A stretch of 64,000 nucleotides of DNA, from positions 54,954,758 to 55,018,757 of the forward strand of contig OX485805.1 in assembly GCA_950295325.1 (NCBI GenBank), written 5' to 3'. The stretch is from Polytrichum commune. Its lineage: Eukaryota; Streptophyta; Polytrichopsida; Polytrichales; Polytrichaceae. Shown here piece after piece: positions 12,969 through 24,340 of the stretch; position 1 is the first letter of the stretch; each line of letters starts with the position of its first letter. The translations under genes and the position numbers were made by a program. The notes under the pieces are model-generated. The model made no database searches and was not told the origin of the DNA. It worked only from the letters and a program-made list of their open reading frames with translations.

Positions 12969-13600
12969 CAAAACCACCTCTTAGTCAATTATTTTCTGTT
13001 GTGGAGAGGAACTCCCAATCCTAATTTGAAGGGGTTCTGGATTAAAGAGGCCACAGCAGGTTCTACACATCTCACTGCAAGCACACATCTTCTTTATGGT
13101 TTACAAATACAGAACTGCTCAAATATGGCAAGGATAAACAAAGTAGCATGTGCACAGAAGTAATCTGAAGGTCATGATATGAGTCAGAATATGAATGCAG
13201 TAACTAGAGTAGTAAAGACAAGGAGTGCATTCACACTATTCACAAAATCCGGACCCTTGCTACTTGCTACTTGCTACTGGCACACTAAAAGTATAAAAGG
13301 TGAGTTGGTCAGCTGTAATTCCAGGAGCATGAGGGAATCAAAGTTTATCAAGTGCAATGAACCTCTCAACCACTTAAACTAACACAACCCATTGATACAA
13401 ACAAATGCGTTGATTTAAGCTTTTTTTGAACACCAAATTTTGGACTCCAGTGGTTGTTCAACCCATTCCAACCTCTAATCAATGTCTGATTTTGGATTTT
13501 AGTGGCCTTCAAATTTAGACCGATTCCATGGGCTCTCAAAGATTTTTTTAGTTTTACTCCTAAGGGAAAAGCTAGACACCTATTTTTCATTTATTATGTC
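12969..13600. other. 3' flank of RRM gene
   Basis: Probably 3' UTR followed by intergenic DNA. No further exon or RNA gene was recognised. Confidence 0.4.
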
Positions 13601-13741
13601 ACTTAAATACCTTGTATATGACAATACCTCTTTATGTTGCCTTTAACTTTTGTGGAATTACCCATAGGTTATTCATGTGTAAGTTCTAAGTTTATTCCAT
13701 AACCCTCATAGACTAAGATTTTATTTATATGTAGAAAGGAT

Positions 13742-13799
13742 ACCTTTCATGTTATCTTTTGTGTGAGTCACGCATGCGTGAAAAGATAACATGAAAGGT
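13742..13799. repeat. Perfect 19-bp hairpin inside the tandem array
   Basis: The arm at 13742-13760 (ACCTTTCATGTTATCTTTT) is exactly complementary to 13781-13799, around a 20-nt loop that itself contains CACGCATGCGTG. Pairing continues imperfectly outward for a few bases. Neighbouring units of the array lack the right arm, so it probably arose by local inverted duplication. Confidence 0.85.
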
Positions 13800-14000
13800 T
13801 TTCCTTTTACATTAAAATAAAAATTTCATAATTCTCATAGGTAGATTTTCTTCCTATCTGACAAAAGACTCATGCATTAACTCCGACTTTTGTGTAATCT
13901 ACTCATGCATGAATTTACTATTGATCCCTTAACCTCCAAGGATAAATGGTTATTTTACATCAAACCTCTCGTGGAAGTTACTCCTGTCAAAGAAATCTAC

Positions 14001-14602
14001 CAGACCTTGGACAACTGCCAAAATAACTAAAGTTAACTAGATTTTTTTCAAGGCATTTTAGGGAACAACTATAGTTAACTAAAAAAATTTCAAACCCATT
14101 TGAAAAACAACTAAAGTTAACTAGAAAAAATCAAGACCAAATTCAAGAACAACTATAGTTAACTAGAATTTTTTTAACAACTATAACTATGTATCTAACT
14201 ATAGTTAATTAAAAAAAACTTCAATAAAAACTTTAGTCAATTGTAGTTATGAAATATAAACATCAAGCCTCATATTCTTCATCTGCCTCAATGTTGTCCT
14301 TATCTTCATCGTTGGAGGAGAAGCTTCAGACCAAGAGGAGGAGAAGCTTCAAGATATAATAATTATTTTGAAAACCATTAGCCTTTAGCCCCTCATTCCT
14401 CGTCATCCTACCATAATTTCAGGCTGCACTTAATGTTAGTTAACTAGATATAACTATAGTTAACTAGATTTTTTGGTAGTTTGAATTCAAAACAACTATA
14501 GTTAACTGGATTTTTTGACAAGTCAAATCGTGAACAACTGTAGTTACGAAGGGCAACTAGTTAACTACTAGTTGATTTAGTTGGTTAGTTGTCCAAGGTC
14601 TG
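14001..14602. mobile_element. hAT-type MITE with 8-bp TSD
   Basis: A 602-bp element with terminal inverted repeats CAGACCTTGGACAACT at both ends, flanked by identical 8-bp duplications AAATCTAC at 13993-14000 and 14603-14610. An 8-bp TSD with termini starting CAG is characteristic of the hAT superfamily. The inside is non-coding and carries many copies of the palindrome-rich motif AACTATAGTTAACTAG near both ends, plausible as subterminal transposase-binding repeats. Its termini do not match those of the complete hAT at 30977-36370, so it was probably mobilised by a different transposase. Confidence 0.93.
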
Positions 14603-15284
14603 AAATCTACCCCAAGATCCTCAGAGAGCAAATTTTCTTTCTATGTGCGTCCAACTTTTGACTACTACTTTACTCATGCATGAATCTATAACCTGCAGAG
14701 TGTGAAATTGATTTTGTATGTTAAAGAAAATCTTGATGTTACCTCCAATTTTTGTGAAAGTTTCTCGTGCATGAAATTCCAATATATGTGATAACCTTCA
14801 TAAAGTAAGGTTTCTTTACTAGTGAAAAAACTACAAGCCCTTTATGTTACCTCCAACTTTTGTGCAAGTTCCTCTTGCTTGAATACACAATTCATCCAAT
14901 ATATCTCATAGAGTAAATTTCCTTTATTCATATTTGTGAAAGATGAGCCTGTCATTTTTTTCTTTGACATGTGCAAGTCACTCATGAAAGATGGATTGCA
15001 ATTCATCTTTGAACCACATTGTTAGAATTTCAATTTTCTTTGCATGTGGCAATTGTTGCATGCCCTTCATGGTTTGTGCAAGTCATTTCTATCCTTTTCA
15101 TACATGAAGCAATGGTTCTTGATGCACTCAATAGAAGTTATTTCTTATGGCTAGTTGGGCATAGTCCAATATTAACTTCAAATGTGGAGAATCTACAAAC
15201 TACACGTGGACTAATGTGCTTGCGCTTTTTAATTGGACACATGTAACTGAAAGGTTTATGGCAATGCTTGTGGCTATGGAACAT

Positions 15285-15770
15285 ACATAAAATAAAGACG
15301 TGTTACAATGGGGTTGATCATTGGACTATGTGCTCAAATATATATTAACATCTTATGTTCATTTGTTAACACAAGTGGCCTATATGATTGCTTGAAGAGA
15401 AAGAGAATCCTCAATTTGACCTCTTACAACTTTTGCATCTAATCTTCTCTTATGACTTGAAATGATAGTCTTCATGATTTGCCATCACCAACCGCCAATT
15501 ATTGGAGACATTTCCTAGTTGGGTCCAACTGTCCAAGTTGTTTGTGGAGTTCAAAGCGTCGATAGTATGGCCACATACCTCTGTTAATAAATAATGCAAG
15601 TGAACTTGGCCCTCTATAATGATCAAGTCATGACATGTGGTCTACTCTTTCAACCTATTTTGTCATAGAGACTAAGATTTGTTGAGTATGTTTTTCAAAA
15701 CCCACTTGTTTACCAATCATTAACTAAGTTACAAGCCCAATCAACCTTGCTTGACGTTTATGTTTGAGAA
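15285..15770. other. Intergenic with weak similarity to repeat family C
   Basis: The phrase GGACTATGTGCTCAAATAT followed by a CTATATGA.TGCTT block (about 15330-15400) resembles family C copies but is very diverged. No gene was seen. Confidence 0.35.
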
Positions 15771-15774
15771 ATAA

Positions 15775-16205
15775 CTTGAATAAGGTAGATGTGCCTAATT
15801 TGGGTACTTATCTTAATTAGGCACATGTATTTGAGTCGTATGCGGTTTGCTATGGCTCCAAGAATAAATACCTAAAAGACATGCCATTTAAAGAGATTGG
15901 ATTGCGTGCTCAAATTATGATAACCATTTTAAGCTCAATAGTCAACATAATTTGGGGGGAGGGGGGGGGGGAACCTATATGACCATTTAATGAGCATGAG
16001 AAATCTTCACTTTGAAAATTATTAAGACATAATTAGCATGAGCTCTAAAAAGTTACAAGGAAAGTGACTATGACCTTGATTTGGATTTGCTAGCCATCTT
16101 GTACTAATCGTGTGTTTCATATCCTAAGAGAAGTGACTAGTTGGAAAAAGTAGCCTTTTAAGATCTATCTACCTTACTTACACGTAGAATATGTAGCATC
16201 TAATG
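15775..16205. repeat. Dispersed repeat family C, long copy with G-tract
   Basis: Aligns in order with the copies at about 17010-17405 and 58990-59400. Shared blocks include GGTAGATGTGCC, GGCTCCAAG, AAAGAGATTGGA, CTCAATAGTCAACAT, a G-run, TATATGACC.TTTAATGAGCA, ATCTTCACTTTG and GGATTTGCTAGCCATCT. This copy holds an 18-base G-tract (15954-15971) broken by a single A. No frame runs through it. Confidence 0.65.
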
Positions 16206-17000
16206 TACGAATTGTGTCATGTGTATATGTGCATGTGTGTAATGTGTAGAAAGGTAGAATGTAGTGATTTAAGAATGGGTAGGTCCTGGGTTTGAAACCT
16301 GATGGCAAGTACAGTAATGAAGTATTGTGTATATGACAATACTTGGAGATTCCAACTTACACTATATATCCATATGGCATCATCTTTGGCCAATTTCTAT
16401 GAATTTAAACCACGCCTATGCACCCACAAATATCTCATGCCATTTTCCTCAAAAGTTACTCATTAGATTTACTAAGCCTATTTACTTGGAAATATTTCCT
16501 AACTTTATGCGGACAGTTACTATACAATTTACCGGACAAAGTGGAAAATGGGGAAAAAGGGAATTAACACCTTTTCAAAAGTGTCAGACCGCCTTTGTAG
16601 AAGCAAAGGCCCACACACATTCTTGAAATGTAAATCAACAGCCCTTCCATTGATCCATACCAATGGAAATTTAAATCAATGCCTTAGTGTTGATTTGACG
16701 AGGCAAATTCAATTTATCTTCTAGTGTAGTTTTCAACATCCGGAGTGTTGATAACCCACCCTTTTCTTAATAGGGACGTATTCACTTGAATGGGTCATAC
16801 TATTATGATATTTTAAATGGAGCATACTCATGCTATTCTTTACTATAAAAACTCAAACAAATGGGGTCAACTCTTAAGATTCCCTACAAAACCGTAAAAC
16901 AAGACATCTTGCACAACTGGAGATCATTCGACCTTTGCAAACCCTATTCCCTCCACAATTAAAAGCTTTGCATTGCATTCAAACCCAATACCATTGCTTG
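16206..17000. other. Intergenic, no gene seen
   Basis: Short frames only. A GGGTTTGAAACC stretch near 16275 resembles a B-box but has no partner A-box. Confidence 0.35.
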
Positions 17001-17009
17001 AGGTTATAG

Positions 17010-17405
17010 GAACCAAGTCATGGGTGGAATTAAGGTAGACGTGCCTGCATCAAACACAACAATAATGTGGACACTTATATTTGGGTGGTATGTGGGTCTA
17101 AAAATTGGCACCAAAGAGATGTGTGCTAAAAGACATTGGACTATGTGCTCAAAATATGCTAACCGTTCTATGCTCAATAGTCAACATGGTTGGGAGAACC
17201 TATATGACCGCTTAATGAGCACAAAAATCTTCAGTATAATAAGATATGAATGAGATAACCACATGAACTCCACAAATTATGAGGCCAATGGCTACATGCA
17301 CAAAATTTGGAATTTGCTAATCATCTCGCGTTACTTACATGTTTCGTATCTTACAAGGAGCGAGTGCAAAGAGGAAAGTATCCGAATTAAGCACATCTAC
17401 CTTAC
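17010..17405. repeat. Dispersed repeat family C, second copy
   Basis: Same block order as the copy at 15775-16205, about 1.2 kb away in direct orientation. It lacks the long G-tract (AACATGGTTGGGAGAACC instead). It abuts the stop codon side of the AP2/ERF gene. Confidence 0.6.
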
Positions 17406-17407
17406 TT

Positions 17408-20400
17408 CTACTTGGGTCTCAAAACCACTTCCACTCCATGCTCATTGTAGTGTTGCCTCACCAGCTGTAACAGTAGCACCATATTTCTGGAAGAATCACC
17501 TACATTAATGAGCGCCTGGAATGCTGTTCTGAGGGAAAATTCTGACTCATTATTTTCGTCGAGCTCAGGATAGCTGCTTCCTCCACCAGATGAGCTTGGT
17601 GTAGGCACAATACTACCCTGTCCTGGTGGACACTCCCACTGAAGGGGTGTTCCAGATGATGTGGAAATAGCAATTGCGGCTTGGTCGATGGAAGGGATAT
17701 GGGTCATGCCTGGATGAAAGCCTGGAATAGTATTAGGGTCACCCTGGGTTATGAGTGAGTCGGATGGCACTTCAAAAGGGAAATTAAGTGGATCAGAAAC
17801 TGATGGAGCTGATCTCTCCACTTGATCACTACCATCCATTAGCTCTACTAGTCTCTCTGTCCAGTCATCCAGATCGACCATTCCTGGATCTACTTTAGGA
17901 GTTTCTGAAGCCCATTCCAGTCTGTTATGGTCTATTTCACCTGTGTTCACATGTACCTGAGAGAATTGGTAGTTTGGTAGTGGCATATTGGCAGCACCCA
18001 ATCCTCCATATGTTGTTGGTAGAGAGGCAGAGGTCATCTCTTGTAGAGGACTCGTATGGAAAGTTGATGAGATTTCACTAATTCTGGTAGGTGGTGCATT
18101 TGGAGGTAGAGATGTTGTGGTTTCGTCAATCTGTCCAAGAACACACATTCAAATTTAGACTACAGAGACATCTTATTAACAAGATTGAAGTATAGGATAA
18201 GTCCCTTTTAATGAGGGACTTCAAGAGTTTCTGAAGTCCATTCTAGTTTGTTATGGTCTATTTCACATGTGTTCACAAGTACCTGAGAGAATTGGTAGGT
18301 TGGTTCACAAGTACCTGAGAGAATTGGTAGGTTGGTAGTGGCATGTTGGCATCACCCAATCCTCCATATGTTGTTGGTAGAGAGGCAGAGGTCATCTCTT
18401 GTAAAGGAATTCTATGGAAAGTTGATGACATTTCACTACTTTTGGCAGGTGGTGCATTTAAAAGCAAAGATGTTGTGGTTTCGCCAATCTGTCCAAGAAC
18501 ACACATTCAAATATCAGGCTACAGAGATACCTTATTAACAAGATTGAAGTATAGGATAAGTCCCTTTAATGAAGGACTTCCTTGGTTTCAGATTCCCTTG
18601 CCTGAAGATAGAATCCCAGTGTGGTAAGCGAGAATCAAGGAAATCCCAAATGAAAGCGAAGTATCCTTCGTAAAAACATTGAAGATTTTATGATTCAAGA
18701 CTACCATATTGAGATCTAGGGTGTCGAATAAGGGAGAATCTAGTGGTTATTGAAGCAATCCCTGTAACCAACATTTTTTGAGGAAAACCCTAGTAACCCC
18801 AAGGTTGTGCTCTATAATCTCCCTAGATTACAAAGGAAAAATTCTCCGAGATTTTTACGACTATGTTACGCAAACCAGTAGATGTCTTAGAATAGCAAGC
18901 TCACATTCTTCATGGATTTCATACCATGTAAAAAACAAGACAACATTCTTAAACCCCTAATGGCCTCTACGTCCCAAAATGGGACTCTCCAACTCAAATG
19001 ATCGTATGTTGCTCAAAAGTAGTTTCAACAATCATTCTACGAAATTTAGTTTATGAAATTGTCCATCATCTACAAAAGCTTGTTCAATGAAGTTTTATAA
19101 GTGGTTAATTTCCTTTATAACTCATGAAGGGCTCACCTCTCAAGAAACAATTTGACAAATCCATCACTTCAAGTTAGAGAGAAAAGAAAGATGACTCTGA
19201 TGGTGCCACCGGCATGAATTATGATGTAATTTGCTTCATTTTCAAGTTGGTTTAGATTTATATATTAAAACTTTGAAGTAGGCGTTATGAGAATTAGAGG
19301 TCCTCTAATGACTACTACCTCCTTTTGAAGATGAACAACGGCCAACACCTATCTCCCACCAAAGACGAGCCCCTAGGTACCCACATGGTTGCTTGACAAT
19401 ATCCATCACTTGAAGATCATAATATACTATGCTTGCCAATCCCCCACCAATCTATAGGATCTGTAGTTTTAGCCAATCATGCCAAGTTTTGCATGTGATA
19501 GGATTTCAAAACATTGACTTCTAGAGTCATTACGGGAGGACCAAAGGAAGTTGTTGTATTTCTAACGATAAGATGTGATCCTTTGATACTAGTGCCTGAC
19601 AAGTTTTCCTTGTCTGATAACACATCTAAGCATCTTAGAAAATGCTTTATCCCTCAGGCCTTTCAGGGTTGATGTGCATTGGGTAGTCTGAGTTCATGAG
19701 CCCATCCAAATGAATCTGGAGACACACGGGAAGCATGTCTCCGATTGCCTCCAACCCCTGGCCAATTACATCCCCTCTCTCTCTCTCCTCAATCATTACG
19801 AACTGAAATCTAATTGCGAACTTCGGTTTCTAGGAAGTTTTCCATCACCACAATAGATCCCAATAGGATGTAATAGATCATCGCAATAGATCAACATACC
19901 TAAGCTCAAAAGAATACAAGGAATACGGATTTAGGTCACACCTCCTTAACGCCACCGATGAACGCTCGTGGCGCATTTTCCTGTGAAGCAATTCCCTGTT
20001 CAAAGCAAAGTCGACTCTCCTTTGGTCTCAAAGAATGCGCTGTCCAGCTACCCTGAGATGTTGCTGAAATTATATTTTGTGTAGGCACATCATCACGATC
20101 CACTTGCCCCTTCCTGATGAATTTCTCAAACCCTTTTGGTGGTACGAACTCCCAGGAGTCTTCAAAGTTGAGAGGAGTGTTCTTTCCAGCATAAATGGCA
20201 GCCACATCGTAAGCTCGGGCAGCTTCTTCGCGCGTGCCAAAGCACCCAATGTGCGTTTTCTTCTTCTCCTTTGGAAGCTTGATCTCAGCAATCCAAGGAC
20301 TCTTGGCCCTTTCCGACCGACAACGTACACCCTTGAATCGTCGTGGAAGTTCAGTGCAAGATGTGAGATGCTTCCATGAACTTGCCGCCGAGTGTTCAAT

Positions 20401-21078
20401 CTTCCATGACCTTTTGATGCCTCTCCTCACTGCCGACCCTGTAGTCACGGGTTCATTTACAACCAGCTTGTGGATTTCAAATTTAATCACTGATTCAATA
20501 TTACAGCCTGCGTGGTCCCTATAACTCTCAAGTGCCGTGTAAAACGAGTGGAGAAGAAATGTGAGACGCACTCTGCTCTCAATCCCTATTACGTTGGAAC
20601 AGGACCTGCTTAATAGATACGGGAACGAAGGATGCGCACAATCCTTGTCTTGATCATAGCATGAAATCTCTCGATATGTGAGTATGTGTTGAGGGTAGCT
20701 GGACACTGGACGTTTGCAATACACGGGATCCTCGCCCTGAAACAAGACGGACGTTTCCCTGTCACGAGTCTCCTGACCATTAATCCTAGTTTCAGAATTG
20801 ATGTCATCGACCTTTTTCACAGTAACACGCATCGTTTTGATGAAATAAGCTGAGTGTGAGGATAATTCGAGGAATATTTCATTCAAGGCCAGCACTGTTG
20901 CCTCTAGACTGGGGTACAGAGTTCCAGCATCTTGGAGAACCATGGCTTGTAATAATTGATGTATGGCCACTGCGGCTTGGCCCTTAAATTCACTACGTAG
21001 ATCACCAGCAGTCAGTAGAAGAAGCTGATTAATGATTTTCAAGCCCTTGCAATTGTTCACTAAGTTCAGCACATGCAA
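17408..21078 (-). CDS. AP2/ERF-domain transcription factor, at least two exons, 5' end unresolved
   Basis: The upstream exon on the minus strand (open frame 21078 down to 19942) encodes one AP2 domain at 20343-20155 with GVRCR, WIAEI, GCFGTREEAARAYD and PLNF motifs. AP2 domains bind GC-rich DNA in the nucleus. A seven-residue SERAKSP segment sits where most ERF proteins have a short turn, and a Cys replaces the usual Arg/Gln after GVR. The exon ends AAG-GAG with a GT donor at 19941. It joins in phase 0 to an acceptor before 18130, and the last exon runs 18130-17408 (241 codons including stop). That exon is Ser/Pro-rich and acidic in places, as in activation regions, and ends with LLLQLVRQHYNEHG. 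The frame starts after a TGA with no usable ATG before the KTMRV methionine, so an upstream exon is likely. If the 19941 donor is unused, translation stops at 19936. Confidence 0.8.
17900..18580 (-). repeat. Tandem duplication of the final-exon start
   Basis: Copy one (17900-18225) and copy two (18226-18580) are close tandem copies covering the acceptor and first part of the last AP2/ERF exon plus flanking intron. Copy two also carries a perfect internal 32-bp duplication (18272-18303 and 18304-18335), which shifts its frame. As a result copy two reads to a stop (…NSLRYL) unless it is spliced at one of its GTACTT donors. Using the first donor, at 18314, it forms a 174-nt phase-0 exon, 18488-18315. 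Confidence 0.85.
18581..19941 (-). other. Probable intron of the AP2/ERF gene
   Basis: Lies between the donor at 19941 and the acceptor side at about 18490. No coding motif on either strand. Contains a CT-run near 19780. Confidence 0.5.
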
Positions 21079-22080
21079 TCAGGATATCAAAAGCTATGTT
21101 ACTCGGGAGTCAGGACCATATGCAAAATTTCTGAACACTCTGCAACTTTCATTTACTGGGGATCCCGGCAGGGTTCGGAACTATTTTGGAGCATCCATAT
21201 AAACCACAAGCTGCAGGACTCATCAACATGCACACCACAATGAGACCATAAGTAGCCCAGATGTGTCACCATAACTCTCAATTTCTTGCACTCGTTTTGG
21301 GCATCTGTTGTTCAAGTCTTTGACCGACTTGGTTCGCGCAAGGCACTGGGAACATCAGCACTTGCTCACGAACCGTGTTGAATGTAGAGATTATTGGATA
21401 CAAAGGGAAAAGTGCGTCGCGAGCAGTATTCGTGCTTTTGCGCACTTTGGAGTGTCCAAAAGTGATGTTTATCATTTGCGTTCACCTTTGGGACCCACAT
21501 TTTGGGTCCAAGACCAAGGCACCAGTCAAAGTCCAAATGTACCCGTTCGCCCGAAATCCTTTGGAGTTCAGGAGAGGATAAGAAATGGCGGTAGTCTTGG
21601 GTGCGGTTGTGAGAAAGAGAGTTTGTCAAGGTATGTTCAAATCTGGTTTTGCATTTTTCAAAGTCCGTCGCTACCATTGAAGCTTCACGGTCTATGCATA
21701 ATTTGTTTTCTTTTTGAGCGTGGGTGCCATAAGTCAATTAGTTGTTGGTAGGACACGTAAAAAAGTTAAAGCTGATGTAACACAAATATGAGTTCAAATC
21801 TTACATAACTGACAGTGCTGTATGATATTGGTGTAATGATCTAATATGTGAGGTGTGCTTTTGTAGCTGGTGTTTAGTTAAGGGGGAAGATCAGATGTGG
21901 AATTTCTTGAAATTATGACAGATGTGCCTGCATAGAGATAAATCCAGGTTTGACATGGAGTTTGTTAGGTATCTTGCTTCTACCAACAGTATAACACGAA
22001 GGAGAACGCTGTGAGGAACGTAAAATATCACTCTCATCTTGCTCTTTGTTATAGATTTAACTCTCTTTTTTTACATTCTC
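21079..22080. other. 5' flank of AP2/ERF gene, possible missing first exon
   Basis: Less AT-rich than the surroundings. Overlapping frames on both strands at about 21278-21751 have no recognised motif. An upstream exon of the AP2/ERF gene and its promoter would be expected here, but I cannot place them. Confidence 0.35.
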
Positions 22081-22082
22081 AT

Positions 22083-22595
22083 CCTTGGGGGGTGGACTGC
22101 TCATACCATGTACGAACTAACGTGAGTGTAAGAAGGGGTAAAATTTGAGGCATTAGCTTACATAGTATACATAAGGGACAAGTATTGTTTTTCTCTAGTC
22201 TTAAAAGTTTAAAATGGTTATTAAGAGTTTTCAAGTAAAGTTAGATGTACAATGGGCCCCTAAGGTTGGGGGAAAAACTGGCAATAGATGTGCTAGTTTC
22301 ATTGCCTTCGCTTCAATGACGTATCCTTTAGGATCATATTGTTATGAGTTAAATCCTATGTAATATGTATAAATGTTCAATGACTTTCTCACTGGAAAAT
22401 GAAAAAGGATTGTAAATAAATGTATATTTGTTTCATGATAATTATTATATCATTGTAGTGGAGGCAATTATCACTTTAAATTGAAATTCTTAATATAAAT
22501 ACATGAGTCCATTTCCTAGGCTATTTTTGGTATGTATAGATACAAAATTCTATAATTTCTCGTATATAGGGGTTTTATTTCATAGTCACAACCCC
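22083..22595. repeat. Dispersed repeat family A, uninterrupted copy
   Basis: Colinear with the two parts of the split copy at 3560-6090. It serves as the empty-site version showing that the other copy holds about 2 kb of extra DNA. No coding frame. Confidence 0.55.
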
Positions 22596-22599
22596 TAGG

Positions 22600-22880
22600 T
22601 TTTCATCATCTCCTTCAAGAATAACTATTTGGCATCAAGCTATGATGACAATGATGAACCTTTGGGATGGATTGGATGTGGGTTTGAATCCCTCCTCCCT
22701 CACACCCCTCAACGAAACATTGTAATATCTTTTTCGAACAAAGGATATCTTGATTTTGAGTCCAGAAATCCATTCTAAATGCACTATGACAAAATTAGAT
22801 GGTTATTTCAAATCATTTTAGTATATAAGTGAAAAATACTCAAGCATGATTGGTGATGAGATTTTGAAAGAAATCACAAT
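22600..22880. other. Intergenic, no gene seen
   Basis: Contains an isolated B-box-like GGTTTGAATCC near 22681 without a convincing A-box. Confidence 0.35.
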
Positions 22881-23478
22881 TGGGTGTAAGCATGGTAAAG
22901 TGGACCAAAAAATGCTCCTGTATCTTGGAACAATAGTTGTTATAGTCAAACGCCTAAAAGTGATAGCAATCCAATGTTTAAATTGAATAATTATTCATGA
23001 TGACCTTTATTTCTATGTTAAATACTCAATGTAGAATACCAAGATGAGATGTTCAAAACTTATCATTAGAAGTAATGCTCAAAAGCATATGGCTAGAACT
23101 GGTTTTGGACGTAAACTTCATGACCTTAATTATTTTGAATTTGATTTTTTTCATATTTCTTGAATTTTTCATACACTTGAGGTCACCATCAAATAGATTT
23201 GCAAAAAAATAATCAATTTAACATAGTCTTATCGTGTTTTAAACAAAAAATTGACAATTACTTGTTCAATATCACCACTCGCACCATCTTCTAAAATATT
23301 TAGACCTTTTTTGAGATTATTTTCTTGAACATAAATTTCTTGGCTTTGTAGATGAATATGCTTTCAAAATGTTTCTAATCTTTTTTCACAAATTCAAAGT
23401 TGTATATTGTTTTGAATCACTTTCACTTAAACCTTGTGCAAGGATCAAGAGTTGTCTACTTTACTATGCTTGCACCCA
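22881..23478. repeat. TIR-bearing repeat family B, copy 1 (best preserved)
   Basis: A 598-bp unit with inverted termini. TGGGTGTAAGCATGGTAAAG at the left (from 22881) is complementary, with three differences in about 22 positions, to the right end at about 23456-23478. The termini extend outward into a palindromic CAATTG. The inside has no open frame. Related copies lie at about 42768-43406 and 55552-56066, with an end fragment at about 42174-42345. The set behaves as a MITE-like family. No clear target-site duplication was found, so the superfamily is unknown. Confidence 0.7.
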
Positions 23479-23959
23479 ATTGCGGTGATAATTTCGTTCA
23501 AATACACAAACACACAGTAAGCGTTTTATTATCACCTTATCAAGATGCATGCAATGGACATAAAGTCCTTGCAATATAGTTTTATGACCTCCTTGAGGAG
23601 GTCAAGGTTTGCGTCATTTGTATTTAAATAAACTAATGATGTTATAGTTGACATGTCTCCTCAATGTCGATAAACAAACTTAGTTTACAAGATATTTTAG
23701 CACAAAGACGGTATTCGAAGGACAATGTCATGTGACATTAGAAAAGGAAGAGATGACTATGATTTTGCCATTGGTGTGAATGATAGTATTGCTTCATCTC
23801 CAAATTGGTTTAACTCTATATGTGATCCCAAATGAACATCATAAGAACTAGAAAGATTTCAAAGAATATTACTTTAGTTAAAGGTGAAGCCTTGAACATG
23901 CACATACCACGCAATCTACACCTATCTCCTCCCAAAGACAAGCCACTAGGTGTCGATGG

Positions 23960-24340
23960 TGTATTGCATAATCATCAACATAAGAGGAATCTCCTTTAGG
24001 GAGAATGCTTGATAGATCATGTTTGCCTTCTTACACATATGCAAACACATCCTTGTCTGCTACCTTAACAAACTTTGTCAATAGTCATGCCAATCTACCT
24101 CAAGGCCTGCCATGTTCACGAAAGCATCAATACTTGCAACTTGTCGCTTTGTTGCTTTGGTAGTGGCCTAAATCCTCCACTTTGTGTAACCCACACAAAA
24201 ATGGGTTGTCCCAGGGTTGTGCATTGAGCATTGCCTTCCAACCGACATTCCTAGGATCAACATTTCCAAAAAATGTGCCTCCCCTTAGATGGGAATGCAT
24301 ATGGTGGAAGTCATGTTGCAAATTTCGATGAAAATCAAGG
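23960..24340 (-). repeat. Inverted repeat family D, left arm
   Basis: Read on the minus strand, this arm aligns through its length with 26570-26943 on the plus strand. Both carry a similar short reading frame with GWK..LNA and KVEDLGHYQSNKAT, suggesting remnants of a protein-coding element that I do not recognise. Confidence 0.65.

Larger units (their letters stand above)
13600..15060. repeat. Decayed tandem array, about 120-bp units
   Basis: A phrase of the form TATGTTACCTCCAACTTTTG, then GTCACTCATGCATGAAT, then CATAACCCTCATAGA.TAAG..TTT recurs roughly every 105-130 bp. Units begin near 13615, 13741, 13867, 14611, 14732, 14838 and 14950. Units have diverged strongly and no exact copies remain. 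A MITE (14001-14602) was inserted between the third and fourth units. No coding capacity is evident. Confidence 0.6.

Noticed and set aside
21308-21751. 147-codon plus-strand and overlapping minus-strand frames upstream of the AP2/ERF gene
   Set aside because: Mutually overlapping, no motif, and the plus-strand frame lacks supporting gene structure. May be promoter or 5' UTR of the AP2/ERF gene.
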